In this document: positions 47,851 to 59,090 of the stretch, piece after piece
Layout: the number at the start of each line of letters is the position of its first letter
Position numbering within the stretch: position 1 is the first letter of the stretch
From: Calamus simplicifolius
Taxonomy: Eukaryota; Streptophyta; Magnoliopsida; Arecales; Arecaceae
NCBI GenBank assembly: GCA_900491605.1
Contig: UESW01004825.1
Location: 1-64,000 of the forward strand
Direction: 5' to 3'
Length of the DNA stretch: 64,000 bases
Position numbers and translations under genes: made by a program
The notes under the pieces: generated by a model
The model's database searches: none
Seen by the model: the letters and a program-made list of their open reading frames with translations, nothing else
Told to the model about the DNA's origin: nothing

Positions 47851-50800
47851 TTACTGATAATACCGGCGGAGGTTATCCGCATTCCACGTCCTAGGAAGTG
47901 GCGTCCCATCAAGTCCTTCAATTTTATAAGCTCCGTGGTGCAGCGTCTCGGTGATCCGGTAGGGTCCTTCCCAGTTAGGGGCTAGCTTACCTCCTTCAGT
48001 TGGCTTTGAGACCTCGGCCCGCCGGAGAACTAGGTCTCCTGGTAGGAACGTTCGGGGGCGCACGCGCGCGTTGTAGTACCTCGCGGCCCGTTGCCGGTAG
48101 GTTGCCATTCGAAGCCGCGCCCTGCCCCGCATTTCCTCCACCAGGTCGAGGTTGGCTCTCAGTTGGTCAGAATTACCTTCTTCACTGTAAGCCTCCACTC
48201 GGGGGCTAGGTGCTCCGATCTCCACGGGGATAACAGCTTCTGAGCCAAAACTAGGCTGAATGGCGTCTCTCCAGTGGGGGCTCGAGGCGTCGTGTGATAG
48301 GCCCATAGCACGTTGGGGAGCTCCTCTACCCAACGTCCCTTGCAACCGTCCAGCCGAGACTTCAGTCCTTGGAGAATGATTCGGTTGATCACTTCAGCCG
48401 CCCCGTTGGTTTGAGGATGTCCGACGGAAGTAAATCTTTGAAAAATACCCAGCTCGGAGCAGAACTCCCGAAAAGGTGCATTATCAAACTGACGGCCATT
48501 ATCGGTGACCAGTGTGCGTGGCAGGCCAAACCGACATATGATTGACTTCCAGAAAAAAGATCTTACTTTGCTCTCGGTAATCTTGGCCAAAGCCTCAGCT
48601 TCGACCCACTTGGTGAAGTGGTCCACCGCCACCAAGAGGAACTTTCGCTGTCCGGAAGCCGGGGGAAATGGACCCAAGATATCCATGCCCCACTGGGCAA
48701 AGGGCCAAGGCGCCATCACGGGGGTCAGGTTAGATGTCGGTTGTCGCTGGATATTGGCATGACGTTGGCAGATATCACACCTCTTGACAAGCTCGGCCGC
48801 GTCCTCCTTCATCGTCAGCCAGAAGTACCCTTGGCGCAGAGCCTTGTAAGCCAGGGCTCTGCCCCCCAGATGACTCCCGCATATGCCTTCATGGATCTCC
48901 CTAAGGATATAATCCGACTCCGATGGCCCTACACACCTAAGGACCGGATATGAGAATGATCTTCGATAAAGCTTCCCGTCCATCATCAAGAATCTCGGGG
49001 CCCTTCGCCTAAGCTGTTTGGCCTCCGCTGGGTCCCCCGGGAGGGTACCGTCGGTCAAGTATCGGATGTAGGCATCCATCCAGGAGGGCTCCGGCTCCAC
49101 TGGCAACACTTCTTCCGCGGTCTCAATGCTTGGGGCTGGTAGATGCTCCACGTATGTCCTCCCTAACGCCCCATCGACCGAAGTGGCCAAGCGGGACAGG
49201 GAGTCAGCTCTGGCATTCTCTGCCCTGGGGATATAGCTGACACGGAAGTAAGAAAAATGAGACGCCTGGGACTGCACCTTGCTCAGGTAACGGGACATGA
49301 TCGGGTCCCTAGCCTCATATTCACCAGTAATTTGCCCAGAAATGAGCTGAGAGTCGGTAAAGGCCCTCAAGCGCCCCGCGCCCAATTCCTTGGCTAGTCT
49401 CAACCCCGCCAGCAGGGCTTCGTACTCCGCCTGATTATTGGTCGCCGGGAACTGGAATCTGAGGGCGTACTCTACTACATCTCCCTCCGGGCTTGCAAGG
49501 ATGAGCCCGGCTCCGCTCCCTTGGGAGTTTGCCGCTCCGTCCACATGCAGGATCCAATCCTCCACCTCCCCTGATGAGGGGGGTCCCCAAACTCCTCCGG
49601 TTGCGCCTCCTCCACGTCCTTCTTGGTCCAGGAGCATTCGACTAGGAAATCCGCCAACACCTGAGACTTCATGGCTGACCTCGGTCGGATGGACAGATCG
49701 AACTCGCCTAGCTTGATGGCCCATTTAGCCAGCCGGCCGGAGGTGTCGGGGCGAGACAGGATAGCTCGCAGGGGCTGATCCGTAAGCACCACGATGGGAT
49801 GAGCTTGAAAATAAGGCCGAAGGCGCTGAGTAGAGACCACCAGAGCGAAGATGATCTTCTCAGTTTTTGAATACCTGGTCTCCGCGTCATGGAGTATTTT
49901 GCTGGTGTAGTAGATTGGCTTCTGAGCTCCGTCGGTATCCATGTGCACCAGTACCGAGCTGACGGCCTCCGGGAAGCGGCCAGATACAGGAAGAGCTCCT
50001 CCCCATTTTCGGGCTTGGATAGCAGCGGTGGAGTGGAGAGAAACTGCTTCAATTCTTCAAAGGAGCTCTGACATTCTTTCGTCCACTCGAAGCCGTTAAT
50101 CTTGCGCAGCGCCTTGAAAAAGGGTAGACACCTCTCCGCCGACCTTGACATGAAACGACTCAAGGCCGCCACCCTCCCCGTCAGGCGCTGCACCTCCTTC
50201 TTGCTGACCGGGGGCCGCATCTCCAGGATAGCTCTGATCTTGTCGGGGTTGGCTTCGATCCCGCGCTGGGTCACCATGAAACCCAGGAACTTGCCGGCCG
50301 CCACTCCAAAGGCGCATTTGTGGGGGTTGAGCTTCATCCGGTACCGGCGCAGATTGCCGAAAGTCTCCCCGAGATCGGTCACATGGTCTTCTGCGCTGGT
50401 GCTTTTAGTCAGCATGTCGTCCACATAGACCTCCATATTGCGCCCCAGCTGATTCTCGAAAACCTTGTTCATCAACCTTTGATAAGTGGCCCCGGCGTTT
50501 TTCAGCCCGAAAGGCATCACTCTGTAACAGTAGATCCCCTTCTCCGTGACAAAGGAGGTTGCCTCCTCGTCTACTGAGCTCATCTTGATTTGATTGTACC
50601 CCGAGAACGCATCCATGAAACTGAGCGTCCCGTGCCCGGAAGTGGCGTCCACCAGCTGGTCGATTCGGGGGAGCGGAAAGCTGTCCTTGGGGCACGCCTT
50701 GTTGAGGTCGGTGAAGTCCACACACATCCTCCAGCTCCCACTGGCCTTCCGAACCATCACGACATTCGCCAACCAGTCGGGGTAGCGCACCTCACGAATG

Positions 50801-53328
50801 TGGCCAGCCGCCAACAGCTTCCGCACCTCCTCGTCGACAGCCTTCTGCCGGTCCGGAGCAAAACTCCTTTTCTTCTGCCTGATGGGCCGGCACTCTGGTC
50901 GGATGTTGAGCTGGTGTGTAATCACCTCCTCCGGGATCCCGGGCATGTCAGATGCTGACCACGCGAAGACGTCGGCGTTGGCCCGCAGAAAGGTTAGGAG
51001 CTGGTCACGGGCTTCGTCAGGAAGCGAAGCTCCGACTCGAACCGTCTGCGCGGGGTCCTCCCCGAGGGGGAAGGTAAGCAGCCGCTCGGCCGGTTCCCCC
51101 CTCCTCTCCAAGTCCCGTGGGTCAAGAGTTTCCGATGTCGATGTCGACGGTGGTGCAAGCACTGCCCCCTGGGGACTGGGGGCCAAGTGATAGCATAGCG
51201 CCGGCAGGTCCTGCTCTCCTCGCATCTCGCCGATCCCGCTGGTGGTTGGGAACCTCACTAGGAGTCGCTTGGTGGAAATGACGGCATCCAAGAGGTTGAG
51301 CCCGGGCCTCCCAAGAATCGCATTGTACGCCAGGGGCACACGGACCACCAAAAACTTTATAAGGACAGTGCTCTGGCACGGAGCCATTCCGGCTGTCACA
51401 GGAAGAGTAATCTCCCCCTCGACCCTCACAGAATCCCCCGTGAATCCCATCAAAGGCGTGACGACAGGTTGAAGTAAATCATGCGACAGGTTCATGCGAA
51501 CAAAGGCGTCGTAGTTTAAAACATCTACTGAACTTCCACTGTCGACCAGGATTCGTTTTACAGGGTGCTTAGCAATCGTCATGGATACGACGACGCTATC
51601 ATCATCTTTGTTTACAACCCCCTCTAGGTCCTCTTCGAAAAAAGGAATTACAGCCTCCGCTCCTCCCTCCCCCCTCGGTCTCTTCGGCGGGCCCCCTGCC
51701 CCCCAGGAGATCATCGCTACCGTCTTCTCCGTCGGGGCGTTATCAATCATCGGCGGTGCAGGCGCTGATGGGCCGGGAGCTCCTGGGTTGTTCCTTTGGA
51801 CGAACTTCCTCAGGTGGCCCTGTTGAATGAGATCTTCAATGGCTTTCTTCAGCTGCCGGCAGTCGTCGGTGTTGTGGCCATGGTCCCGGTGGTAGCGGCA
51901 GTAGAGGTTCTTGTTCCGGGGGATCTTCGGGTTGATGGGAGGAGGACGTTGCAGGTAAGGCTCCCCTTCGATCTCGAGCAGGATCTGGGATATGGGAGCA
52001 AGCAACGGAGTGTACGGCCCGTCTCTTGGTGCAGGAGGTCGAGGGCGGTTGTCTGGTCGGCGAGGAGGCTCGGGCCTCCTGGGGCGGGCTTCCGCAGGTT
52101 CTGGCTGGGTTGGCTTCCGGGGTACACTCCCGCCGGCCTCACGCCGAGAAAAGTCAGCTTCATCTGCCCGGATGTACTTCTGGGCGCGGATCAGGAGTTC
52201 GGAGTAGGAACCCGGCGGCTTCTTGTCAAGAGAATACGCGAAACGGGAAGGGCGGAGCCCTCGCTTCAGAGCCAAGGTAGCCACTGAGTCCTCCAAGTTA
52301 TATACCTCCAGGGCGGCCTCCTTAAACCGGGCGACGTAGTCTCGCAGGGACTCGCCATTCTTCTGCTGGACAGCAAATAGACTGTCCGCCACCCTCGGGA
52401 TCTTCCGGCAGGCGTCAAAGTGGGCCAGGAAAGCCCTCTCCAACTGGCGAAAGGAGTCGATGCTCCGTGGCGGCAGGCGAGAGTACCAGGCCCGGGCAGC
52501 TTTTTTCAGAGTAGCAGGGAAGGCCACACACATAAGGGAGTCTGTGGCCCCCTGAACCTGCATGAGCACCTTGTAACTTTCCAAATGGTCCAGGGGGTCC
52601 GTAGTCCCGTCATAAGGGTCCAGCTGAGGAAGGCGGAACCGGGTAGAGATTGGCTCCTCCATGATGCGGCGGGACAGGGGAGGCCGACTGTCGTAATCAG
52701 TCTCCGGCAGGTGGGTGATTCGACGGCTAAGTTCTTCCAACTTCTGATTACACTCCTCGAGTCGCCGCTCAGCTCGGCGAGGCATCCGGCCATCAACGGA
52801 GCCCTCCCCTGAAGACTCAGAAGAAGAGCGGAGGCGACGATGTCGGCGCGCGCGCTCCGCCTCCTTTCCGTGCCGTCGCTTAGGAGAGATGCTGGCGTGG
52901 CGAGAAGGAGACCGGGGCCTTTTGGACGCCTCGCGGCGATGCGGCTTGGCTGGAGATCGGCGGTGATGATCTGCAGGAACGGGCGACCTCCGGCGGGAGG
53001 AGTGCTGACTGGGCTGCACCGCCCCTGGGACAGATGGGCTCGGCTCCGGCTGTCGCAAGGCTACTTGTTGCTGCTGCTGCATGCTTTTGACCGCCGCTGC
53101 CAGCGACTGGACCTGGGTGGCCAGGGCAGCGAATCGATCTTCTTGAAGTGGCTGTGGAGCAGATGCAGGGGCGCCATTCTGCGGAGCAGAAGGCCCTGCC
53201 TCCTGGAGGTTCGGAGGCTCTGGGAAACAAGATACGAGAGCTGGGGGGGCCTCCGCGGGTGGACCAGCCCCGCAGCGCTGCCTCCCAGCGCGACCGGCTG
53301 AAGCTCCCTTCATTCGAGTTGTCACCAT
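47851..53328 (-). pseudogene. gag-pol polyprotein of the Tat element, frameshifted
   Basis: The likely start is the ATG at 53328. Gag has a Retrotrans_gag domain (ARAWYSRLPPRSIDSFRQLE) and a CCHC-like knuckle (CRYHRDHGHNTDDC). Protease follows with ILVDSGSSVDVL, then reverse transcriptase with WRMCVDFTDLNKACPKDSFP and YVDDML. The first RNase H crosses a frame slip near 49977. After a second slip near 49575 comes an archaeal-type second RNase H (HVDGAA, NQAEYEALL, FTDSQLI). The integrase follows with an HHCC finger (CDICQRHA) and DDE positions in WGMDILGPFP, TDNGRQFD and HPQTNGAAEV. A third slip near 48245 precedes the integrase C-terminus, which ends at 47851 (PRTWNADNLRRYYQ). All catalytic motifs seen are intact; only the reading frame is lost. 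Order protease-RT-RNase H-integrase identifies Ty3/gypsy, and the double RNase H identifies Tat. Confidence 0.93.
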
Positions 53329-53385
53329 GGCTTTAAGGTCTCGAAGAAAGAAAGCCGCTGGTTCGAAGTCTCTCTTACACTCCCC

Positions 53386-53404
53386 CCTTCCTGGCGCGCC
53401 AATC
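53386..53404 (-). promoter_or_regulatory. Primer-binding site of Tat element
   Basis: Just inside the 5' LTR the minus strand reads GAT then TGGCGCGCCAGGAAGG. It opens with the TGG complementary to a tRNA CCA end. Confidence 0.75.
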
Positions 53405-53650
53405 TGATGACGCCAAGTCACCGCCTTCGAACGTCGGGGAAGACGGATGTCTCGCTCCGGGAAATCCTGCAAGAAAAGTCCCCGGGGACCGGTAGCACCG
53501 GTGGGGACCCTCCGACGATCAAGTTAGTGGCTTGGGTTCAGACAAGGAACCACCCCCCGCGAAGAGAAGCTGGGGCAGTTAGGGTTTTTGCTGAGAGGAA
53601 GAAAGCTCAGAGAGCCAGAGTTCGGATCCCCTTACAGCCTGAATATGTCT

Positions 53651-53658
53651 CTTTTATA
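53651..53658 (-). promoter_or_regulatory. TATA box of Tat 5' LTR
   Basis: CTTTTATA on the plus strand is TATAAAAG on the minus strand, followed by AGACATATTC. Transcription should start about 25-30 bases further, near 53625, upstream of the gag start at 53328. Confidence 0.7.
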
Positions 53659-53975
53659 CCTGTCCGAATACAGTGACTTGCAGCTTCGGAAGACCTTTCT
53701 TGTACTGTCACCGATGGATGTGACTGGGCTCCATTGCTAGAGGCGGCGAGTCGTACACCCTAGTAAGGCATGGTGGCGCACAGAGGCATGCAACGCGCCA
53801 AACATCGTTATGAGGCATGACCCTCCGTACCGGGGCACACTTTACAGGAGTACTAAATGGCACTACGGCAAGGCACAGCCATGTGCCGAAGATCATGTGT
53901 GAGCACCGTGCATGCTGATAGTTGCTGTTTTCTTCGGCGGTTGAATAGCGTGTTGACCATGCACCCTGAGGCCAG

Positions 53976-54938
53976 TAGGGGCCCCGGGGTTAAGAAATGA
54001 TGACCCCACCCCGACCCTAAGGGGGTGCCGGAGGTGGGGAAATGACCGTTCACCCCGAGGCCGGTAGGGGCCCCGGGGTTAAGAAATGATGACCCCACCC
54101 CGACCCCGAGGGGGTGCCGGAGGTGGGGAAATGACCGTTCACCCCGAGGCCGGTAGGGGCCCCGGGGTTAAGAAATGATGACCCCACCCCGACCCCGAGG
54201 GGGTGCCGGCGGTGGGGAAATGACCGTTCACCCCGAGGCCGGTAGGGGCCCCGGGGTTAAGAAATGATGACCCCACCCCGACCCCGAGGGGGTGCCGGAG
54301 GTGGGGAAATGACCGTTCACCCCGAGGCCGGTAGGGGCCCCGGGGTTAAGAAATGATGACCCCACCCCGACCCCGAGGGGGTGCCGGCGGTGGGGAAATG
54401 ACGTTCACCCCGAGGCCGGTAGGGGCCCCGGGGTTAAGAAATGATGACCCCACCCCGACCCCGAGGGGGTGCCGGAGGTGGGGAAATGACAGTTCACCCC
54501 GAGGCCGGTAGGGGCCCCGGGGTTAAGAAACGATGACCCCACCCCGACCCCGAGGGGGTGCCGGAGGTGGGGAAATGACAGTTCACCCTGAGGCCGGTAG
54601 GGGCCCCGGGGTTAAGAAACGATGACCCCACCCCGACCCCGAGGGGGTGCCGGAGGTGGGGAAATGACAGTTCACCCCGAGGCCGGTAGGGGCCCCGGGG
54701 TTAAGAAATGATGACCCCACCCCGACCCCGAGGGGGTGCCGGAGGTGGGGAAATGACAGTTCACCCCGAGGCCGGTAAGGGCCCCGGGGTTAAGAAACGA
54801 TGACCCCACCCCGACCCCGAGGGGGTGCCGGAGGTGGGGAAATGACAGTTCACCCCGAGGCCGGTAGGGGCCCCGGGGTTAAGAAACGATGACCTCACCC
54901 CGACCCCGAGGGGGTGCCGGAGGTGGGGAAATGACGGT
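53976..54938. repeat. 89-bp tandem repeats in 5' LTR
   Basis: Eleven units, starting at 53976, 54065, 54154, 54243 and so on, matching the array in the other LTR. The position is upstream of the minus-strand TATA box, so the array forms the bulk of U3 and could act as an enhancer or methylation target (inference). Confidence 0.92.
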
Positions 54939-56839
54939 GACTGCCGTTACCCTGCCTGATGACGTTGGGATCAGTCATATCATGAACTTTGTTCAATCAT
55001 TGTACAGGTGTTGCATACTTGAGAGGATTGATCCTTGGAGAAACTGCACATGCCATAGCTCTGAATTAAAATTTAGATACCTAACATTAACATCCTCAAT
55101 ACAATCTCTGGACAGTGGAGCATTAGAAACAAAGCCAACCAGCTGGCTTTCAATGCAGTTTTTTATTATCAACTTCAAATCCACTGTGACATTATTGATT
55201 ACTCTCCACCGACCACTAGCACTACTTTTCCATGTCTAAATCTTTCCAGATTTATTACTAGCAATAGCAATGAAGCATTAATTTCATGGATGCTTAGGAT
55301 TCATGCATAACGCATGACACGAACCATAACTAGTGCGATGTTACATGCAGAGACCTCTCCTACAACCCAAAACTTGGTGGCACACTCACACCAGCTATCG
55401 GAGATTTGAAGAAGCTTGAAGCCTTGTAAGTCACAGCAGGCCTATTGCTTAGTAGAAAGACCCATATATGTTTATTTATCAAGGTCACCTATACATGATG
55501 ATCTTTACTTCATAACGGATGCTGCGTCCACTCTCTTTCAGGAGCATGATCGGTTGCAACTTCGACAGTATAATCCCAGATGAATTAGGCAACCTATCAT
55601 ACCTCCAATTCTTGTAAGGATCATGATCTTATAATTTCTGTTGTTGGGCCTTCTTGCTATCAATTTTTTGGCTAATTAGTATTATCAACTAGTGGGACAA
55701 GTATTTGACTTTTTTTCCTCAACTTTTTGACTACCATTCCCAGGTTTCTGAACTTGAACAAGTTCTCTGGCGAGATACCTGCCTCGCTGGGTAGGCTTTC
55801 CAATCTCTTGTGGCTGGACCTGGGAGACAATCAATTAACGGGATCCCTCCCAGTCTCAACGGATGATGCTCTAGGCTTGAATCAACTTCTCAAAGCAGAG
55901 CACTTGTGAGTCACTATTCAATAGCCCTTGGATAAATTTTAAAAGAAATCATGTGAATAATATGTGCAATGAGCTTCTATTTTACCTGCATGACAGCCAT
56001 CTCAACAATAATCAGTTTTCTGGCCCCATCCCAGAAAATCTTTTCAACTCCAGCATGAGGATATTACATGTGTAAGCCGCAAACTACCCTTTGCGAGTTT
56101 CCTTCTATAATTCTGCATTTCTTCTGTGTCCTGATGATTCCTTGCGCCCAGACTCCTTGATGGAAACAAACTTAATGGGACAATTCCAAAGTCCATAGGA
56201 TTGGTGAAGACACTTAGAGATCTGTAAGTATTCTTTAGCAAGATTAATTATTGTCCTACTATCTCATCATCCATTTTTCATCTTCTTTTAACTAGATTCC
56301 ATCGAATAAAGTCAACAGATAATTGTGATTTACCTTCTTGTGACATCCGTCTTGATAATAACATTCTGAGCGGTCCAGTTCCTTCCAATATTACCGATCT
56401 TGCATCCTACTGCCAACTTCAGCAAAAGCAGCCCCACAATACAGCCAATTGCTCCCACCCATATGAAGGAGGGATGATTTTCAGAGCACCGTTCTTTTAT
56501 GACATGAAGTATTATCAAACAGATCTGGAAGAAAGCATACGGAAGAAACTTAACATTGTTGACTTCAGACTAGAGGGAGCTAGTAAATGGTGTTCAAAGG
56601 ATTGCTTCAGATGTACATTTCTCAAGTGTAGAGTCCCTAAGGCAGCCGAAGATATCTTAATAATTTGATGTCTAATGTATAAAACATTAGTTTTGTTGAT
56701 GTATACATATATATTTATCTTATTTTATGAAGTGCATTTTTTATTCTTAAATTTAAATTTTCATTAGAATGCATTAAATATATTATAATTTAAAAATAAT
56801 TTTAAATTTATAAGAATAAAAATTTGATGAAATTTTATT

Positions 56840-57303
56840 AGGTTAATGATGGATTAGTGATGGATTTCTGATAGAAATAATAGTGACGGATTAGTGACGA
56901 AAATATTAGTGATTGATTAGTGATGGAACAATAACAAATGATTAATGGATTCTTTCGTCACTAATCCGTCACTAAATTATGATGGAATAGTGATAAAAAT
57001 ATTTGTCACTAAATTATGATGGAATAGTGATGAAAATATTTGTGACGGAATAGTGACGGAATAATGCGTGATGGATAGTCCATCACTAATCCGTCACAAT
57101 TTAGTGACGGAAAATATGTTCCGTCATAAATTTTTGATGAAATATTTCATCACAAATCCATCACTATTATTTTGTGACGGACCTCTTTCCGTTACTAAAT
57201 TTAGTGACGGCAAAAATGGTGATGATAAGATTTTCGTCACTAATCCATCACTAAACCCAGTTTGTGACGGAATAGTGATGAAAATTTTTGTCACTATTAT
57301 ACT
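56840..57303. repeat. 3' subterminal repeats of CACTA element 3
   Basis: Repeated TTAGTGACGGA/TCCGTCACTAA and TGATGGA variants over about 460 bp up to the 3' inverted repeat. The motif matches the left field at 28374-29295, which independently ties the two ends to one element. Open frames in it are incidental. Confidence 0.9.
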
Positions 57304-57317
57304 ATTTTCTTGTAGTG

Positions 57318-58315
57318 TTGATAGATATACTAAAAAAATTAGAGAGGCCAACTATTTTATTGGAACCTGCCAGGCAAGGGTTTTCAGAGCACACTGAGAA
57401 TAGATAGCGGCATTCTTATCTTCAAGCAATAAAGACATTGACATTGGTTATGCACCAAATTTTTCATAGTTCTAGGATCAGTTATGTATTCTTTTAATTA
57501 TAAATTCTACCAAGTAGCAAGCACATATAAGTGAGCAGTAGCTGTGTCATTTCTAGTCTTCTAAGCCGACATCCTTGCTAAATTTTGCTGTGATGTCTAT
57601 AAATTTTGAGGATTAAACGGTTGGGGATTGAAATCCTAACAACTTTTAACCTGTTCTAAGCAACAAGTAAATGAAGTAATTCATGACCTGAGCATATCAA
57701 GAATTTTGCAGTTTTGCAATATCAAAAGAGCTAGATGTTGGTAAGTTGGCCTTCATATACTTATTGATGGGTATATTCCTACAAGGTGCTATTTTGTCCG
57801 GTCTTCATTTATTTACTGCTAGTTTCATTTTGACATATTATTTTAGAAAAATCAATATTTTTCTTATTGGATATTTATTTATGTGCCTTTCTCAAATTTA
57901 GTCTTGTCTATGCATCGACTAGGGAAATTTAAAGAATCGAACCATAATGTATAATTTGGATCTCATAATTTGTAATCTCTATTATAAATTCTATATGCAC
58001 AGTTCATATTCTTTTGGACTTTATCTCATAGATAAAATACATCTAATATATGTATATATATATATATATATATATAACACCTGAATAGATAAAGAAACCA
58101 ATAAATTTGATTTGCATTCATAAAGAAATATGTTTAAACTAGCATCTAATCCAATTGAATCTAGGGCACACAATAACATATACAATATTGATCAAAAAAT
58201 GCATACTCAACTTAACTCAACTCATCTAAGCCTTTTTTCCAACTACATGAGGTCAGCTACTAGATTCATATTTTAGGGGATTTAACGGAGTTTACACTGG
58301 CTGTTAGCTACCTAA
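57318..58315. other. Intergenic, no gene seen
   Basis: Right flank of CACTA element 3 beginning with the TTG duplication. AT-rich, with a (TA)n run at about 58050-58075. No coding signal. Confidence 0.5.
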
Positions 58316-58323
58316 TGCAACCC

Positions 58324-58531
58324 TAGGGTTGGCAATTTTCTTCGTTTGTCGTTTACTCGACTGGTACCATTTTTAACAGGTCAAAAAATGATAAATCCCC
58401 GGTTTAAACGGCTTAACGAGTAATGAAGATTTTTCGTTAACAGCTAAACAGGTAAATGGTCTGGGGACGATATTCTTCGCCCCATCCCTGTTTACCGTTT
58501 CCATCCCCGTTAACTTTAATATAATATATTA

Positions 58532-58593
<62 letters not shown>

Positions 58594-59082
58594 TTAAAAA
58601 TTAAAAATAAATAAATATATATAATCCTGACTCCCATTAGTCCATCATCTATCTTCGTCAATCACTGCCCTATCGATGCCCTCCAATACCTTTTTTTTTT
58701 CTGGTATACTCATCTCTTTAGAAAAATATCTCTTTATTTATTTCTTTGAAATTTGAATGTATTTTTTGTACGGTTATTATGTTAGAAATCTTCATTTTCT
58801 GATTTTTTTTCCTTGTTAGTTGTTTTCTTTCTTACTTTTCGTTCTCTTCTTCCTTATCTATAAGTCAAAAAATCTCTTATATATATCAATATCATCATCT
58901 CGATTAGTCTTCATCTTATTTAAATGGATAAACGGGTATCCCGTTTATCCGGTCAGGCATCTTCATCCCTGGCCCGTTAATTATAACGGCTTAACGGGAC
59001 GGGGAACGGAAACATTTTTTCTAACGGGGACGAAGACTGTTATAGACTACCCCGGATCATGCCCGGACCGTTGCCATCCCTA
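58324..59082. mobile_element. Non-autonomous hAT element with perfect 8-bp TSD
   Basis: A 759-bp element with ends TAGGGTTGGCAA and the complement of TTGCCATCCCTA. It is flanked by a perfect 8-bp target duplication TGCAACCC (58316-58323 and 59083-59090). Subterminal CCCCGTTTA/TAACGGGGA-type motifs occur in both orientations. A long (TA)n tract sits in the middle. No transposase is encoded. The terminus resembles TAGGGATGGCAA hAT ends and differs from that of the element at 22534. Confidence 0.9.
58531..58588. repeat. (TA)n microsatellite
   Basis: Nearly pure TA dinucleotide run inside the second hAT element. Confidence 0.9.
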
Positions 59083-59090
59083 TGCAACCC

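Larger units (their letters stand above)
40927..54982 (-). mobile_element. Tat-lineage Ty3/gypsy LTR retrotransposon
   Basis: A 14,056-bp element in minus orientation, nested in CACTA element 3. The LTRs are 40927-42500 and 53405-54982, both TGATGACGCC...CATATCA. The target duplication is CGAAC (40922-40926) against TGAAC (54983-54987), one mismatch that fits CpG decay. Order from the 5' side: primer site, gag, protease, reverse transcriptase, RNase H, a second RNase H, integrase, a 98-bp tandem array, an antisense spliced ORF, polypurine tract and 3' LTR. The second RNase H and the antisense ORF are hallmarks of the Tat lineage. The polyprotein is frameshifted, so this copy is not autonomous now. 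Confidence 0.93.
53405..54982 (-). repeat. 5' LTR of the Tat element
   Basis: This 1578-bp partner LTR drives the element. U3 would run from 54982 to about 53625 and contains the 89-bp repeats. R-U5 would be about 53625-53405. Both LTRs carry eleven repeat units. Confidence 0.92.
40628..56668 (+). pseudogene. Captured LRR receptor-like kinase ectodomain exons
   Basis: Plus-strand exons with introns match LRR-RLK subfamily VIII-1 (HPCA1/At5g49760-49780 type), plasma-membrane receptors. Exons: 40628-40751 (LRR N-cap, WKNTPPSWGQTDDPCG), 40824-40895, 55351-55425, 55542-55613, 55744-55905 (KFSGEIPASLGRLSNLLWLD), 55997-56071, 56152-56223 and about 56347-56668. Several LRR exons are 72 or 75 bp with the same phase, as in the family. 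The last exon jumps from an LRR (LDNNILSGPVPSNI) straight to the post-LRR part (NCSHPYEGGMIFRAPFF), so several LRRs are deleted. Its acceptor reads AT in place of AG at 56345-56346. Reading stops at 56668. No signal peptide exon, transmembrane segment or kinase is present. Retained introns show DNA-level capture by the CACTA element. A Tat retrotransposon interrupts the intron after 40895. Confidence 0.85.
28355..57317 (+). mobile_element. 28.96-kb CACTA element 3 with captured gene and nested retrotransposon
   Basis: The left terminus begins CACTACAAGAAAAT (28355). The right terminus ends ATTTTCTTGTAGTG (57317), its exact inverse over 14 bases; after six mixed bases both ends continue ATAGTGAC. 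TTG flanks both sides (28352-28354 and 57318-57320), the 3-bp duplication expected of CACTA elements. Both ends have subterminal fields of the same GTGACGGA motif. The interior holds TNP2- and TNPA-type genes (33516-38984), exons of an LRR receptor kinase, and a 14,056-bp Tat retrotransposon. Without the latter the element would be about 14.9 kb, normal for the family. Confidence 0.93.
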
